A stretch of 64,000 bases of DNA from Sporosarcina sp. NCCP-2222 (GTDB lineage Bacteria; Bacillota; Bacilli; Bacillales_A; Planococcaceae), in assembly GCF_023168145.1 (NCBI RefSeq), contig NZ_BQYK01000004.1:341085-405084 (forward strand), in the 5' to 3' direction. Position 1 is the stretch's first letter; the number at the start of each line of letters is the position of its first letter. The notes beneath the pieces are model-generated. The model ran no database searches. It had not been told where the DNA came from and saw only the letters and a program-made list of their open reading frames with translations. A program made the translations under genes and the position numbers. This document shows, one piece after another, positions 33,627 to 42,308 of this stretch.

Positions 33627-33675
33627 CTAACTGTATGATTAATTCGTATTGTCAGTACTCCCTAGCTTATTACAT

Positions 33676-34347
33676 TTAAATAGCATCCACTTTGTCTACA
33701 TTCCTAATTGTCCAAAATGCGATGAAGACGCCTATTGTAGCAGCAACTAAAGAGATATAGATATTGTCAGCAAGTGAAAACCATGGGTTGCTTTGAGTAA
33801 TTACAGTCACAATAAGTATAGAGGAAAGTAATGTTGCCGGGACTGACTGTTTTCGCAAACCAAAGTATAAGGGAATTAAACTTGCACCCGCCGCTGCTAT
33901 GGCAAACTTGAGCATACTCACGATTTCTACAATTAATCGCTGAGCAGGTATGGTATCCGGGGAGATTTGAAACATGTTATGAATTATAAAATAACCCACA
34001 GCAACTAAAGCACTGGAAATGGAGATGGTAATAAAAGTAAGTATACCTATAAGCAGTAGCTTAGCAGTAATTAACTTCTTCCGTTGAATTGGATAGGTAT
34101 ACATAAGAAATATTGTTTTATTTTTATACTCATCTATGATTAATTTGGAAAGTAACACAGCACCAAATATTATGAACACGGCTCTTATTAATGCGCCCAT
34201 AATCATAAACATTTCATCTGTCTCTATTTTTTCTACATATTGAATTGGAATGATGAGAGCAAGTATCAGCAAATTAGCAATAACTGTTCCGATGCCATAC
34301 CATTTAAAGCTTTCCTTCTTTAACTCTAGCCTAATTAAATTGAACAT
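33676..34347 (-). CDS. ABC-2 permease, bacitracin/lantibiotic-type exporter
   Basis: A 223-aa permease with six helices. MFNLIRLELKKESFKWYGIG starts it, and IIDEYKNKTIFLMYTYPIQR (the loop before helix 3) is typical of BcrB/lantibiotic-immunity permeases. ATG at 34347 behind GGAGG, preferred over an upstream GTG/ATG at 34362. Pairs with the BcrA-like ATPase 59 nt upstream. Confidence 0.8.
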   Translation of the reverse strand: MFNLIRLELKKESFKWYGIGTVIANLLILALIIPIQYVEKIETDEMFMIMGALIRAVFIIFGAVLLSKLIIDEYKNKTIFLMYTYPIQRKKLITAKLLLIGILTFITISISSALVAVGYFIIHNMFQISPDTIPAQRLIVEIVSMLKFAIAAAGASLIPLYFGLRKQSVPATLLSSILIVTVITQSNPWFSLADNIYISLVAATIGVFIAFWTIRNVDKVDAI

Positions 34348-34406
34348 ATGCTTCACCTCCACTAATAGTAAACCGTGAAAAAATTGCTACAAATATGAAG
34401 TTGCCT

Positions 34407-35363
34407 TTAAAGATAATGTACAGGCTGCTGCCCTTTTTTACGGATATTAGTGGATGAAGGCTCACCAACAAGATCTAAAAAATATTCCTCTAGATTTTTC
34501 ACCTTTTTATTAATCGAATCTATTTCTATGTCGTTTAAAATTAACTCTTTTGAAATGGCTGTTTGGGTGACATTCGAATCGTAAATCCTGATGGTCGATT
34601 CATCGACAACTTTATAATTAGAGATATTGAGCTCTTCTATTATAAAACAAGCTTTTCTTTGTTGAGGTGTTACTAATTCAATATACTCAGTATTTTGCTC
34701 ACGTATTTTGTCCATAGTAATTTCTTTAATTAATTGCCCCTTGTTGATAATGCCAATCGTATCTGCAAGTTGTTCAATCTCCCCTAAAATGTGACTTGAA
34801 ATGAGCAGCGTTATTCCGTACTGCTTAGTTAGCATTTGAAATAAGTTCCTCATTTCTTTTATCCCAGCAGGGTCCAGCCCATTAATCGGCTCATCTAAAA
34901 CCAACAGTTCCGGCCGCGTCAAAATGGCTCTACCAATCCCTAAACGTTGCTTCATTCCGAGAGAAAATTCTTTTACAAGCTTGTTATCAATGTTCTTTAA
35001 CCCGACTAATTCAATTGTCTCGCGGATGGCATCTTGATTATAAAAGCCCATATATTCACAATGGAGCACTAAGTTATCAAATGCGCTTAACTTTTCGTAA
35101 AAAATGGGATATTCAATAATGTTCCCCATCCTTTTTAACAACTCAAAGGATGAAGGCGTTAGTGTTTCACCTAAAATTTGTATTTCTCCTGCTGTTGGCT
35201 TAACCAGGTTTAACAGCATTTTCATTAACGTTGTTTTCCCTGCCCCATTAGGGCCGAGCAATCCATAAATCTCACCCTTTTTCACAGTCATATTAAGGTT
35301 TGATATAATTTCATTTCCGTGAAGCGTTTTGGTTAAGCCCGTTGTTTGAATGGCAATGTCCAT
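34407..35363 (-). CDS. ABC transporter ATP-binding protein, BcrA-like
   Basis: A 318-aa ATPase with Walker A GPNGAGKTTLMKMLL, signature SLGMKQRLGIGRA, Walker B LVLDEPINGLDPAG and H-loop SSHILGEIEQ. The family exports peptide antibiotics such as bacitracin or lantibiotics. Start ATG with a long GGGGGG site upstream. Third gene of regulator-kinase-ATPase-permease, an order known from bacitracin-type resistance loci. Confidence 0.85.
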   Translation of the reverse strand: MDIAIQTTGLTKTLHGNEIISNLNMTVKKGEIYGLLGPNGAGKTTLMKMLLNLVKPTAGEIQILGETLTPSSFELLKRMGNIIEYPIFYEKLSAFDNLVLHCEYMGFYNQDAIRETIELVGLKNIDNKLVKEFSLGMKQRLGIGRAILTRPELLVLDEPINGLDPAGIKEMRNLFQMLTKQYGITLLISSHILGEIEQLADTIGIINKGQLIKEITMDKIREQNTEYIELVTPQQRKACFIIEELNISNYKVVDESTIRIYDSNVTQTAISKELILNDIEIDSINKKVKNLEEYFLDLVGEPSSTNIRKKGQQPVHYL

Positions 35364-35446
35364 TTGTTTCCCCCCTCTCCTACTACTTATTCTACAATCC
35401 AATACTTTCTTTCCTCTTTCACAATTCTTAAGAAAACCTTACGAAA

Positions 35447-36385
35447 TTAAAAAAACACTCGTTTCAGCTGGATAGAAAATGTGGTTCTATGAAAGGGTGT
35501 ACTCTTTACAAAAATGTCTCCTCCCATGGAATCCACCAACTTTTTCGTAATGGTTAATCCCAGGCCGCTTCCTTGGAACGCCTTATTTCTCGATTCCTCC
35601 ACTGTAAAGGACCTTTCAAATACATGTTCCTGATGGTGTTCCTCAATACCTTTTCCTTTATCCCATACACTTAGGAAGACATGATGCTCATCATACTCCA
35701 AACTAAAACCTACCGTTTTCCCTGCTTCTCCGTGATAGAGTGCATTGGAGAATAAATTGTTTAAAACTCGTCCAAGCGCTTCCTCGTTTGCCAATGCATA
35801 AACCGGTGTTTCCGGAATATTGATAACAGCTTCAAATTCTTTCAATTGTACTAAATCATAGAAACCTAAAATATTTTTCCGGCAAACTTCATTAATGTGG
35901 ACGCCTGTTAAATCAATACGTTGGTCATTTGCCTCTAGTTTTGCTAGGTCAAAAAAAGAATTGATTAAATGGATAATCTCCAACGTTTTGTGGTGGATTT
36001 TATTCAGCAGTCTATTTCGCTCCTCCGCCGGCCTTCTTGAATCCTGCTGAATGGTTTCAATATAGCCTAATACAACTGTTAAGGGAGTTTTTAAATCATG
36101 GGACACATTCGAAAGCATTTTTTTGATGGACTGTTCTGTTTTTTTTAACTGGGCACTGGATTGTTTGTAGCGGTCGAAGAACTCATTCATCTGGACTAAT
36201 AAATTTTGTATTGCTTTATCATCAGTACTAAGAAGGATTTGATCCAAAGTAGACGTTTCTTTACTCATTTCTTTTAATCGAATTGCCAAGTATTCTAATT
36301 CTTTATCTCTTTGTTTCGCTCGATAGTACTGAAGTAAATTGAGGGCGACTAGCAAAAGAATAATTCCAATTAATAATAGATCCAT
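35447..36385 (-). CDS. Sensor histidine kinase, single-TM
   Basis: A 312-aa kinase with a single N-terminal hydrophobic stretch (MDLLLIGIILLLVALNLLQY) and no outer sensor domain. H-box MLSNVSHDLKTPLTVVLGYI, then N-box NNLFSNALYH and G-boxes VWDKGKGIEEHH, GSGLGLTI. Start ATG 36385 behind GGGAG, one base after the regulator stop. Kinases like this need the neighbouring ABC transporter as sensor, as is known for BceS-like systems. Confidence 0.85.
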   Translation of the reverse strand: MDLLLIGIILLLVALNLLQYYRAKQRDKELEYLAIRLKEMSKETSTLDQILLSTDDKAIQNLLVQMNEFFDRYKQSSAQLKKTEQSIKKMLSNVSHDLKTPLTVVLGYIETIQQDSRRPAEERNRLLNKIHHKTLEIIHLINSFFDLAKLEANDQRIDLTGVHINEVCRKNILGFYDLVQLKEFEAVINIPETPVYALANEEALGRVLNNLFSNALYHGEAGKTVGFSLEYDEHHVFLSVWDKGKGIEEHHQEHVFERSFTVEESRNKAFQGSGLGLTITKKLVDSMGGDIFVKSTPFHRTTFSIQLKRVFF

Positions 36386-36386
36386 C

Positions 36387-37082
36387 TTAAAATTCTCCCA
36401 GGCGATAGCCCATACCCCATAACGTTTTAAGATAGATCGGTTTGGAGGGATCATCCTCAATTTTTTCCCGTAATCTCCTCATGTGCACATTAATAATATT
36501 TTCGTCTCCGTAGTAGACATCCTGCCAAACCTTTTCATAGATTTGTTCTTTCGTAAAGACTCTTTTCGGATTTGTAAAAAACAGCTTTACTAATTCCCAT
36601 TCCTTTACTGTTAGTTTGATTCGTTTTCCATTCTTTTCAATTAGCATGTTTTCAATGTCCAACGTAATTTCATGGACACGAATGATATTGGAATAGTTAT
36701 TCTCATGTCCCGAATACTTTGTCGCTCTGCGAATGGACGCATGAATTCTAGCAACAAGCTCGATCATCGAAAAAGGCTTCGTAATATAATCATCAGCTCC
36801 AAAACCAAGTCCAAGCGCTTTATCGATTTCTCCGTCCTTGGCAGAGAGAATCAAGATTGGAATGCTGCTTTCTTCGCGGATCTGTTTTAAAAAATCCATT
36901 CCGTTTAATTTAGGCAGCATTAGATCCAATAAAATCAAATCAAATGAACCTGCTCTGAATTTCTGTTGAGCTTCCTCGCCATCATATGCACAAACTACTT
37001 GGAAACCTTCAATTTCCAAGTAATTAACAAGCATTTCACTAATTGATTTATCATCTTCTACAAGCAGAATTACATGCCCCAT
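36387..37082 (-). CDS. OmpR-family response regulator
   Basis: A 231-aa regulator: receiver with VEDDKSIS, phospho-Asp in LILLDLMLPKLNGMDF, KPF switch and a winged-helix domain (FTKEQIYEKVWQ...NVHMRRLREKIE). ATG at 37082 has GAGGTGG nine bases upstream; a GTG at 37094 is less likely. First gene of the four-gene bacitracin-type module. Confidence 0.9.
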   Translation of the reverse strand: MGHVILLVEDDKSISEMLVNYLEIEGFQVVCAYDGEEAQQKFRAGSFDLILLDLMLPKLNGMDFLKQIREESSIPILILSAKDGEIDKALGLGFGADDYITKPFSMIELVARIHASIRRATKYSGHENNYSNIIRVHEITLDIENMLIEKNGKRIKLTVKEWELVKLFFTNPKRVFTKEQIYEKVWQDVYYGDENIINVHMRRLREKIEDDPSKPIYLKTLWGMGYRLGEF

Positions 37083-37174
37083 TTTCCTTTCCACCTCTCA
37101 TAATCCCGTTTTTGTATCTCAATTTTCTCATTATAGAAGGCAAGGTATAGCATCCCAATCTTACAAATAGCAAT

Positions 37175-37729
37175 TTAATCTGGATAAAAAATCGTCATGC
37201 TTAGTCGAACTAAACGGTCTCCCGAATTACTATACATATGAGGTCGATCCGCTTTAAATCTTATGGAATCTCCATTACTCAATGTATGTTCGCAGTCATT
37301 CACTAAAATGGTAAGCTCTCCATCAAAAACCGTAATAAATTCCTCGGTACCCTGTTTATGCGCAGCAGAGCTCATCTTCCCTCCCTCGTCAATTTCAACT
37401 GAATAGATTTCAAAACGTCTATCTTCTTGAAAAGGGAAAGAAGGGTAGACTCTATACTTCCCTTCATCTTCAGATATCACCTGCATCCTATTTCTCAAAA
37501 TTATCTTAGTGTCAGGCTGCGGGTTATGAATGAGCGACGTAAAAGAGATTTTCAGACCATTGGCTATCTTCCAGATTGTTGTCAGCGTGGGGCTCGATTC
37601 CCCTCTCTCGATTTGTCCGATCATCGTCTTACTGACCCCAGTTAACTCAGAGACTTTTTCCAAACTGAGTTTTTCCTTCTCCCGAATCGCCTTCAAATTT
37701 CTTGCAAGAATGCGTTGAATGTCCTCCAT
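37175..37729 (-). CDS. XRE-family regulator with C-terminal cupin
   Basis: A 184-aa protein. Residues 5-60 are a helix-turn-helix (LARNLKAIREKEKLSLEKVS, TGVSKTMIGQIERGESSPTL). Residues 100-180 form a cupin with KQGTEEFITVFDGELTILVN. This architecture regulates amino acid or polyamine genes on binding a small ligand. ATG at 37729 behind AGGAGGAG. Divergent from a LysE-type exporter that it likely controls. Confidence 0.85.
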   Translation of the reverse strand: MEDIQRILARNLKAIREKEKLSLEKVSELTGVSKTMIGQIERGESSPTLTTIWKIANGLKISFTSLIHNPQPDTKIILRNRMQVISEDEGKYRVYPSFPFQEDRRFEIYSVEIDEGGKMSSAAHKQGTEEFITVFDGELTILVNDCEHTLSNGDSIRFKADRPHMYSNSGDRLVRLSMTIFYPD

Positions 37730-37754
37730 CAAACTCACTCCTCCTCTATTTACA

Positions 37755-37816
37755 ATATAGCGTCTTTTCTGTACAATAAAACGAATACGTTATAAAGTCC
37801 ATTATAGACGTTATAT
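37755..37816. promoter_or_regulatory. Inverted repeat in the XRE-lysE intergenic region
   Basis: ATATAGCGTCT (37755-37765) and AGACGTTATAT (37806-37816) are inverted copies with one mismatch, with a further ACGTTATAA between them. Their placement over the divergent promoters suggests operator sites. Confidence 0.45.
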
Positions 37817-37841
37817 AAAACTAATTACAGGGGGATTTTTG

Positions 37842-38429
37842 ATGCCAGTCCTATCGTTTTTACTGTTTGTAGTGGTTACCAGTTTTACGCCCGGTCCTAA
37901 TAATTTGATGGCCATGGCGTTTGCTAACAAGCATGGATTTAAAAAAACGACAACCTTTTGTGTCGGCGTCGGTTTCGGGTTTTTTATCATTATCCTGTGT
38001 TGTTTACTGTTTAATCGTTTGCTGTTGAACCTCATGCCTGCGATCGAACTGCCATTATCCCTCTTTGGCGTAGGCTACATGTTATATTTAGCTTATAAAA
38101 TCTTGACGAGCAAAGACACGGGCAACAATATCTACGGCAAGGATCATACGAATTTTTTTCTAATCGGTGCGCTGCTGCAATTTATTAATCCGAAAGCCAT
38201 TCTATACGGTGTTGCGGTCGTCTCTACATATATTCTTCCCTACTATTCGTCAATGAGCAGCTATCTAATGCTCTCTGCTTTTTTAGGTATCGTCGGTATT
38301 TTAAGCACATTTACATGGAGTTTACTTGGCTCCCTTTTACAAACAGTCGTAAAGCAATACCAAAAACCGTTTAACATCCTCATGGCATTATTACTTGTAT
38401 ACAGTGCATTTTCTATTTTGTTAAGATAG
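37842..38429 (+). CDS. LysE/RhtB-family amino acid exporter
   Basis: A 195-aa protein with six helices and the LysE signature SFTPGPNNLMAMAFANKHGF near the N-terminus and LLQFINPKAILYG in the middle. It should export an amino acid. ATG at 37842 behind CAGGGGG. Divergent from the XRE-cupin regulator, a common pair. Confidence 0.88.
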   Translation: MPVLSFLLFVVVTSFTPGPNNLMAMAFANKHGFKKTTTFCVGVGFGFFIIILCCLLFNRLLLNLMPAIELPLSLFGVGYMLYLAYKILTSKDTGNNIYGKDHTNFFLIGALLQFINPKAILYGVAVVSTYILPYYSSMSSYLMLSAFLGIVGILSTFTWSLLGSLLQTVVKQYQKPFNILMALLLVYSAFSILLR

Positions 38430-38564
38430 CGCAGGGACGCTGCAGCGACAAGCGTTCTGTAATTCTAAAACTCTTTAAAGTCCATTCCTTTCCAACAAAT
38501 ACTGGAACCTATCCTATCTACATCCGTACAAATACATAAGAGACTATTTGGAAGGAGGCAAATG

Positions 38565-38687
38565 ATGCTCATCGAAAAAGCAGTCAATCAACTCTACACA
38601 GATAGAGTTTCTATTGACGAATTTGTAGATCAGTTGTGGGATGAAGCCGAGATCCGGATTGGTGATATCCACGCTGAAGAGGAGTGA
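38565..38687 (+). CDS. Small acidic protein, 40 aa, coupled to AAA ATPase
   Basis: A 40-codon ORF with AAGGAGG six bases before the second of two ATGs (38565). The sequence is charged (MLIEKAVNQLYTDRVSIDEF...GDIHAEEE). It ends nine nt before the GTG of the AAA ATPase, whose ribosome site lies inside its last codons, so the two are translationally coupled. No family recognised. Confidence 0.6.
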   Translation: MLIEKAVNQLYTDRVSIDEFVDQLWDEAEIRIGDIHAEEE

Positions 38688-38695
38688 AGTTTCCT

Positions 38696-39451
38696 GTGAC
38701 AAATTTAGATGCAAGCTCTCAATACATCCGGTCCGTCCGCTTGCGGCAGGAACAGCTGCCCCATGGCACATTTCCCTTTACCCTTCCCTTTGTCCGAGAC
38801 TTGGATGAACTGCGGCTCCACCCGAACATTACGTATGTTATCGGGGAGAATGGGATGGGAAAATCAACTTTGTTAGAAGGGATCGCGGTTGCCTATGGGT
38901 TTAATCCGGAAGGCGGTACGTTGAATTTCAATTTCTCGAGTTTTGATTCCCATTCGCCATTAGATCAATACTTGCGTTTAGTGAAAGGAACAGACCGACC
39001 GACGGATCATTTCTTTTTCCGTGCCGAAAGTTATTACAACGTCGCGACCAATATAGAGGAGTTGGATCGGGAGTTCCCTCGTCTTCCACGGATTATCGAT
39101 TCATATGGGGGCATTTCATTGCACGAACAATCGCATGGCGAATCCTTTTTCTCCGCTTTTATGAAACGCTTCAGCGGAAACGGTTTGTATATCCTGGATG
39201 AGCCGGAGGCCGCCTTGTCTCCCCTTCGGCAAATTTCTTTGCTGGCCCGGATCAATGAACTCGTTCAGGATAGGTCTCAGTTTATCATCTCCACTCACTC
39301 CCCTATCGTCATGGCGCATCCGCTCTCCAAAATACTTCAAATAACAGAAGACGGGATGCATGAGACGACATTAGAGGAAACTGAACACTATTCAATTATG
39401 AAACAGTTTTTTGATGACAAAGATCGATTGCTGCACCATCTTTTTCAATAG
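38696..39451 (+). CDS. AAA/SMC-like ATPase (RecF-type ATP-binding domain)
   Basis: A 251-aa stand-alone ABC-class ATPase: Walker A GENGMGKSTLLEGIAV (about residue 52), a glutamine-loop region, signature-like SHGESFFSAFMKRF, Walker B LYILDEPEAALSP and H-loop ISTHSPIVMAHP. It belongs to the small DUF/AAA_21-type group with no membrane domain. GTG at 38696 with GAGGAG eight bases upstream. The cellular role is unknown. Paired with a 40-aa protein. Confidence 0.75.
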   Translation: MTNLDASSQYIRSVRLRQEQLPHGTFPFTLPFVRDLDELRLHPNITYVIGENGMGKSTLLEGIAVAYGFNPEGGTLNFNFSSFDSHSPLDQYLRLVKGTDRPTDHFFFRAESYYNVATNIEELDREFPRLPRIIDSYGGISLHEQSHGESFFSAFMKRFSGNGLYILDEPEAALSPLRQISLLARINELVQDRSQFIISTHSPIVMAHPLSKILQITEDGMHETTLEETEHYSIMKQFFDDKDRLLHHLFQ

Positions 39452-39475
39452 GCATGAAGTTCGCAATAGAACATT

Positions 39476-39508
39476 GGGACAACCTTCTATACAAGGTTGT
39501 CCTTTTTA
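39476..39508 (+). terminator. Terminator of AAA ATPase operon
   Basis: GGACAACCTT and AAGGTTGTCC pair around a six-base loop, followed by TTTTT. Confidence 0.9.
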
Positions 39509-39570
39509 TGGTTTTCAGAATTAGAATGAAGTGTGTGACAATTGAATTTGGACCGGAAAAATTGCCGAGT

Positions 39571-39696
39571 CGGTGGTAATGGAGTGAGAAACGGTGGTAA
39601 TCGTGTGAGAAGCGGTGGTAACGGGGTGCAAGTCGGTGGTTATGTACCTAGAAACGGTGGTAACGCCATCCAACTCGGTGGTAACACAATGGCCGC
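39571..39696. repeat. Array C: six 21-nt units with core CGGTGGTAA
   Basis: Units start at 39571, 39592, 39613, 39634, 39655 and 39676, exactly 21 nt apart. The core is CGGTGGTAAY (one CGGTGGTTAT); the remaining 11 nt vary. Noncoding: it lies in the 676-bp gap between two convergent genes. Confidence 0.9.
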
Positions 39697-39744
39697 TCTG
39701 TTCTTATATGAACCGTTCGTGTTTCCCAGCGAATTTGCCAAGTG

Positions 39745-39870
39745 CTATCACCGGGTAAATGGGTTCTATCACCGGTTAACATAGGTCTATCACTGGCTAA
39801 ATCGATTCTATCACCGCTTGAAACAAATCTATCACCGGGTAAACCACTTCTATCACCGCTTGACTACAAT
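39745..39870. repeat. Array D: six 21-nt units with core CTATCACCG, inverted to array C
   Basis: Units start at 39745, 39766, 39787, 39808, 39829 and 39850. The core CTATCACCGSKT (one unit has CACTGG) reads CGGTGATAG on the other strand and so is the same family as array C in opposite orientation, 48 nt away. Confidence 0.9.
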
Positions 39871-40004
39871 TTCCCCACCCAAGTTGACTCCCCAGGAACC
39901 ACTCAAACGGCTGCCCTGTTCGTATTCATCTGACTTTCAATAAAGTACGAACCCCCAGCTAATTGTCCCTAGTCGCAGCTCAACCTTCATAAAAAGATGC
40001 CCGC

Positions 40005-40046
40005 AAAAAAGACCAGGTGCAGGACCACCCAGTCTAAGTTGCAACT
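40005..40046 (+). ncRNA. Remnant of a type I antitoxin-like RNA
   Basis: AAAAAAGACC followed by a hairpin with arms GACCAGGTG/CACCCAGTC and then AAGTTGCAACT. This closely follows the 5' end of the antisense RNA at 46.96 kb (GACCGGGTG/CACCCAGTC, then GTTGCAGCT). No consensus promoter, no toxin ORF and no overlapping terminator are found here, so it appears to be a decayed copy. Confidence 0.45.
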
Positions 40047-40127
40047 ACCCTGTTGAATTATGAATGCCACATTGCAGAAACTATTAAATGTAATGGTCAA
40101 ACTTCTTTACCTTTCCTACAACGGCAC

Positions 40128-41342
40128 TCATGTCCACATCCATTTCCATATCTCTTTCGGCGTAGCATTCTTTCCATACATCAAAATACCGATTTTGAAG
40201 ATTTTCCCCGCAGCTTTCATTGCAAGCCAAATAGATAGAATTAATACGGCGATGGAAATTATGATTTCCATCCAAGGCCATTGTTCCAGCTGAGCCAGCC
40301 GGAATAGCAATACACTTGGTGCCGTAATGGGAACAAAGGTTAGCACTTTGGCGATTAACCCATTCGCATCATTAAGGAGTGGTCCTAAAAAGGCTATCGG
40401 GAAAAACGGAATCATCATAATGATTCCTTGAAAATTGCTTGTCGATGTCATATCTTCTACAGTGGCCCCGATGCTGACAAAAATGGCAGCGAAGAGAAGG
40501 TAACCTGTTAAAGCAATAAACAACAAAACAAGCATCTCGGGAACAAGTAGATATTCCAGTAGTGGGAAATCCATCTTCCACAAAGCAATCGGAATTAAAA
40601 AGAGCATCCAAACCGTCACTTGCGTAATTCCGAGGACAAAGTAACCGATAATTTTCCCTTGCATTAGTTCCGTTGTCGTAACTGATGAGAGTACGATTTC
40701 TGCAACTTTCTCTTTCTTTTCCTGCGATGCTGACGTGAAAATCATCATACCTGTCATGACGATTGAAAAGAGAACCATTCCTGCTACTACTCCTGGAATC
40801 AGGTGTTTCATCCGATCTGTATTGCCTGGTCCAGTTGCCGCTTCCTCTCCGGAAGAAACAGCTTCCACTTGAATCCCCTTTCCGACAACTGCGATTTGTT
40901 TATCGGTCAGCTCCAGCTGAGCCAACTGCTGTTGACGGAGCGGCTCTTGCAACACTCTCGTTTCGAGTAGAAAACGATCATTGATGTCTTTACTCATATA
41001 AACATGAATCGTACCGTTCTCCAGTCCTTCTTGTGTCAACGCTATATAGGCTGTATGTTCATGTTCCTTAACAAGCTTCGGGAATTCCGACTCATTTGCA
41101 TCTGTTCTCAGCACATTCCAATTCGCTTCATTTTCGGTTGCTATTTGTACGATTTGTTCATAAACACCGATTTCATCTAATACGTTTACCGTAACCTTCT
41201 CATTCGACTCTTTATTAAAAAAGGAAGGAACGAATGCAAACAGCATAAAAATAATCGGTGTGCTAATTAAGGAAATCAAGAAAGATTTATTTTTTAAATT
41301 CCGCCTGATTTCCCAACGGGCTACTTTCCAACTATTACGCAT
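40128..41342 (-). CDS. ABC-2 permease, NatB/YhaP-like
   Basis: A 404-aa permease with an N-terminal helix (about 22-42), a large outer domain (about 45-180) and five C-terminal helices (from about 195). The region SASQEKKEKVAEIVLSSVTT / TELMQGKIIGYF is the ABC-2 coupling loop seen in NatB and YhaP. It pairs with the NatA-like ATPase, overlapping it by eight bases. Exports Na+, a drug or a peptide; the substrate is unknown. Confidence 0.8.
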   Translation of the reverse strand: MRNSWKVARWEIRRNLKNKSFLISLISTPIIFMLFAFVPSFFNKESNEKVTVNVLDEIGVYEQIVQIATENEANWNVLRTDANESEFPKLVKEHEHTAYIALTQEGLENGTIHVYMSKDINDRFLLETRVLQEPLRQQQLAQLELTDKQIAVVGKGIQVEAVSSGEEAATGPGNTDRMKHLIPGVVAGMVLFSIVMTGMMIFTSASQEKKEKVAEIVLSSVTTTELMQGKIIGYFVLGITQVTVWMLFLIPIALWKMDFPLLEYLLVPEMLVLLFIALTGYLLFAAIFVSIGATVEDMTSTSNFQGIIMMIPFFPIAFLGPLLNDANGLIAKVLTFVPITAPSVLLFRLAQLEQWPWMEIIISIAVLILSIWLAMKAAGKIFKIGILMYGKNATPKEIWKWMWT

Positions 41343-42276
41343 ATACGCCCTCTCCCTTCTCGATTAACAGCTGCGAGTGGTTGTCTGTTGCAACATCAAT
41401 GAAAATTTCATGCAATGAAATCCGATCGATCGACAGTTCTTGAATAGCGAGAGTCTCAGGCAGCGTGTGTAGCCAAGCAGCCGGCTGGATATCTGGTTCG
41501 AGATACAAAACGGCTGCTTCTTCTCTGTTTTCGACTCGCTGCACTTGCGGGATTGATTCCAATACTTGAAGATCATTTTTCCCTCTGATTGTGCATTTAA
41601 AGTTAGCATACTGATTTTTCACATCTTCCAACGTCCCATAAATGACCTTCTTGCCTCGATTGATCATAAATAAGCGGTCACATACTTGTTCCACCATGTT
41701 CATCTGATGCGAAGACAACAAGATGGCTGTACCATTGTTGGCCAAGTTCTGAATTTCTGTCTTAAACACTTCTTGACTGACCGGGTCCAAACCGGAAAAT
41801 GGCTCATCCAAAATTAGCAGTTCGGGTTCATGTATAATCGAGCCGATAAATTGCACTTTTTGCCCCATTCCTTTGGAGAGCTCTTCAACCGAGACATTTC
41901 CCTTCCCTTCCAGCCCAAGCCTCTTCAAATAGTCAAGCGCCCGTTGCTTCGCCTTCTTTAGCGGATAATCCTTAAGCTCCGCCAAATATAAAATCATATC
42001 CATTACTTTTACGTTTTTATAAAGGCCCCGTTCCTCCGGCAAGTATCCGATTTTATGGCGGGGAATATCACCTGGCTGGCAGCCATGAAAATGAACTGTT
42101 CCTTCATCTGGATACATGATCCCCATTATATTTCGTATGGTTGTCGATTTTCCGGCTCCATTCGGCCCTAAAACCGCCATAATCTCCCCTTTTTTCACCT
42201 CAAAGGTGATATCTTCGATTACTTTTTTATTCTTAAATGATTTGCCTAAGCCTGTCACTGTTAATACAGTATCCAC
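41335..42276 (-). CDS. ABC transporter ATP-binding protein, NatA/YhaQ-like
   Basis: A 313-aa ATPase: GPNGAGKSTTIRNIMGIMYP (Walker A), SKGMGQKVQFIGSIIHEPEL (signature region), LLILDEPFSGLDPVS (Walker B). GTG at 42276 is chosen, with GGGAGAGG six bases upstream; the ATG at 42309 reads through that site. Preceded by PadR and DUF2812 genes, which together suggest an antimicrobial-induced exporter operon. Confidence 0.82.
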   Translation of the reverse strand: MDTVLTVTGLGKSFKNKKVIEDITFEVKKGEIMAVLGPNGAGKSTTIRNIMGIMYPDEGTVHFHGCQPGDIPRHKIGYLPEERGLYKNVKVMDMILYLAELKDYPLKKAKQRALDYLKRLGLEGKGNVSVEELSKGMGQKVQFIGSIIHEPELLILDEPFSGLDPVSQEVFKTEIQNLANNGTAILLSSHQMNMVEQVCDRLFMINRGKKVIYGTLEDVKNQYANFKCTIRGKNDLQVLESIPQVQRVENREEAAVLYLEPDIQPAAWLHTLPETLAIQELSIDRISLHEIFIDVATDNHSQLLIEKGEGVYA

Positions 42277-42308
42277 TTTGAACCTCTCCCTTTCCCTTTG
42301 TTTATTCA

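Noticed and set aside
39542..39933. Plus-strand frames rich in GGN or LSP repeats over arrays C and D
   Set aside because: They are products of the 21-nt repeats and overlap each other; no ribosome sites.
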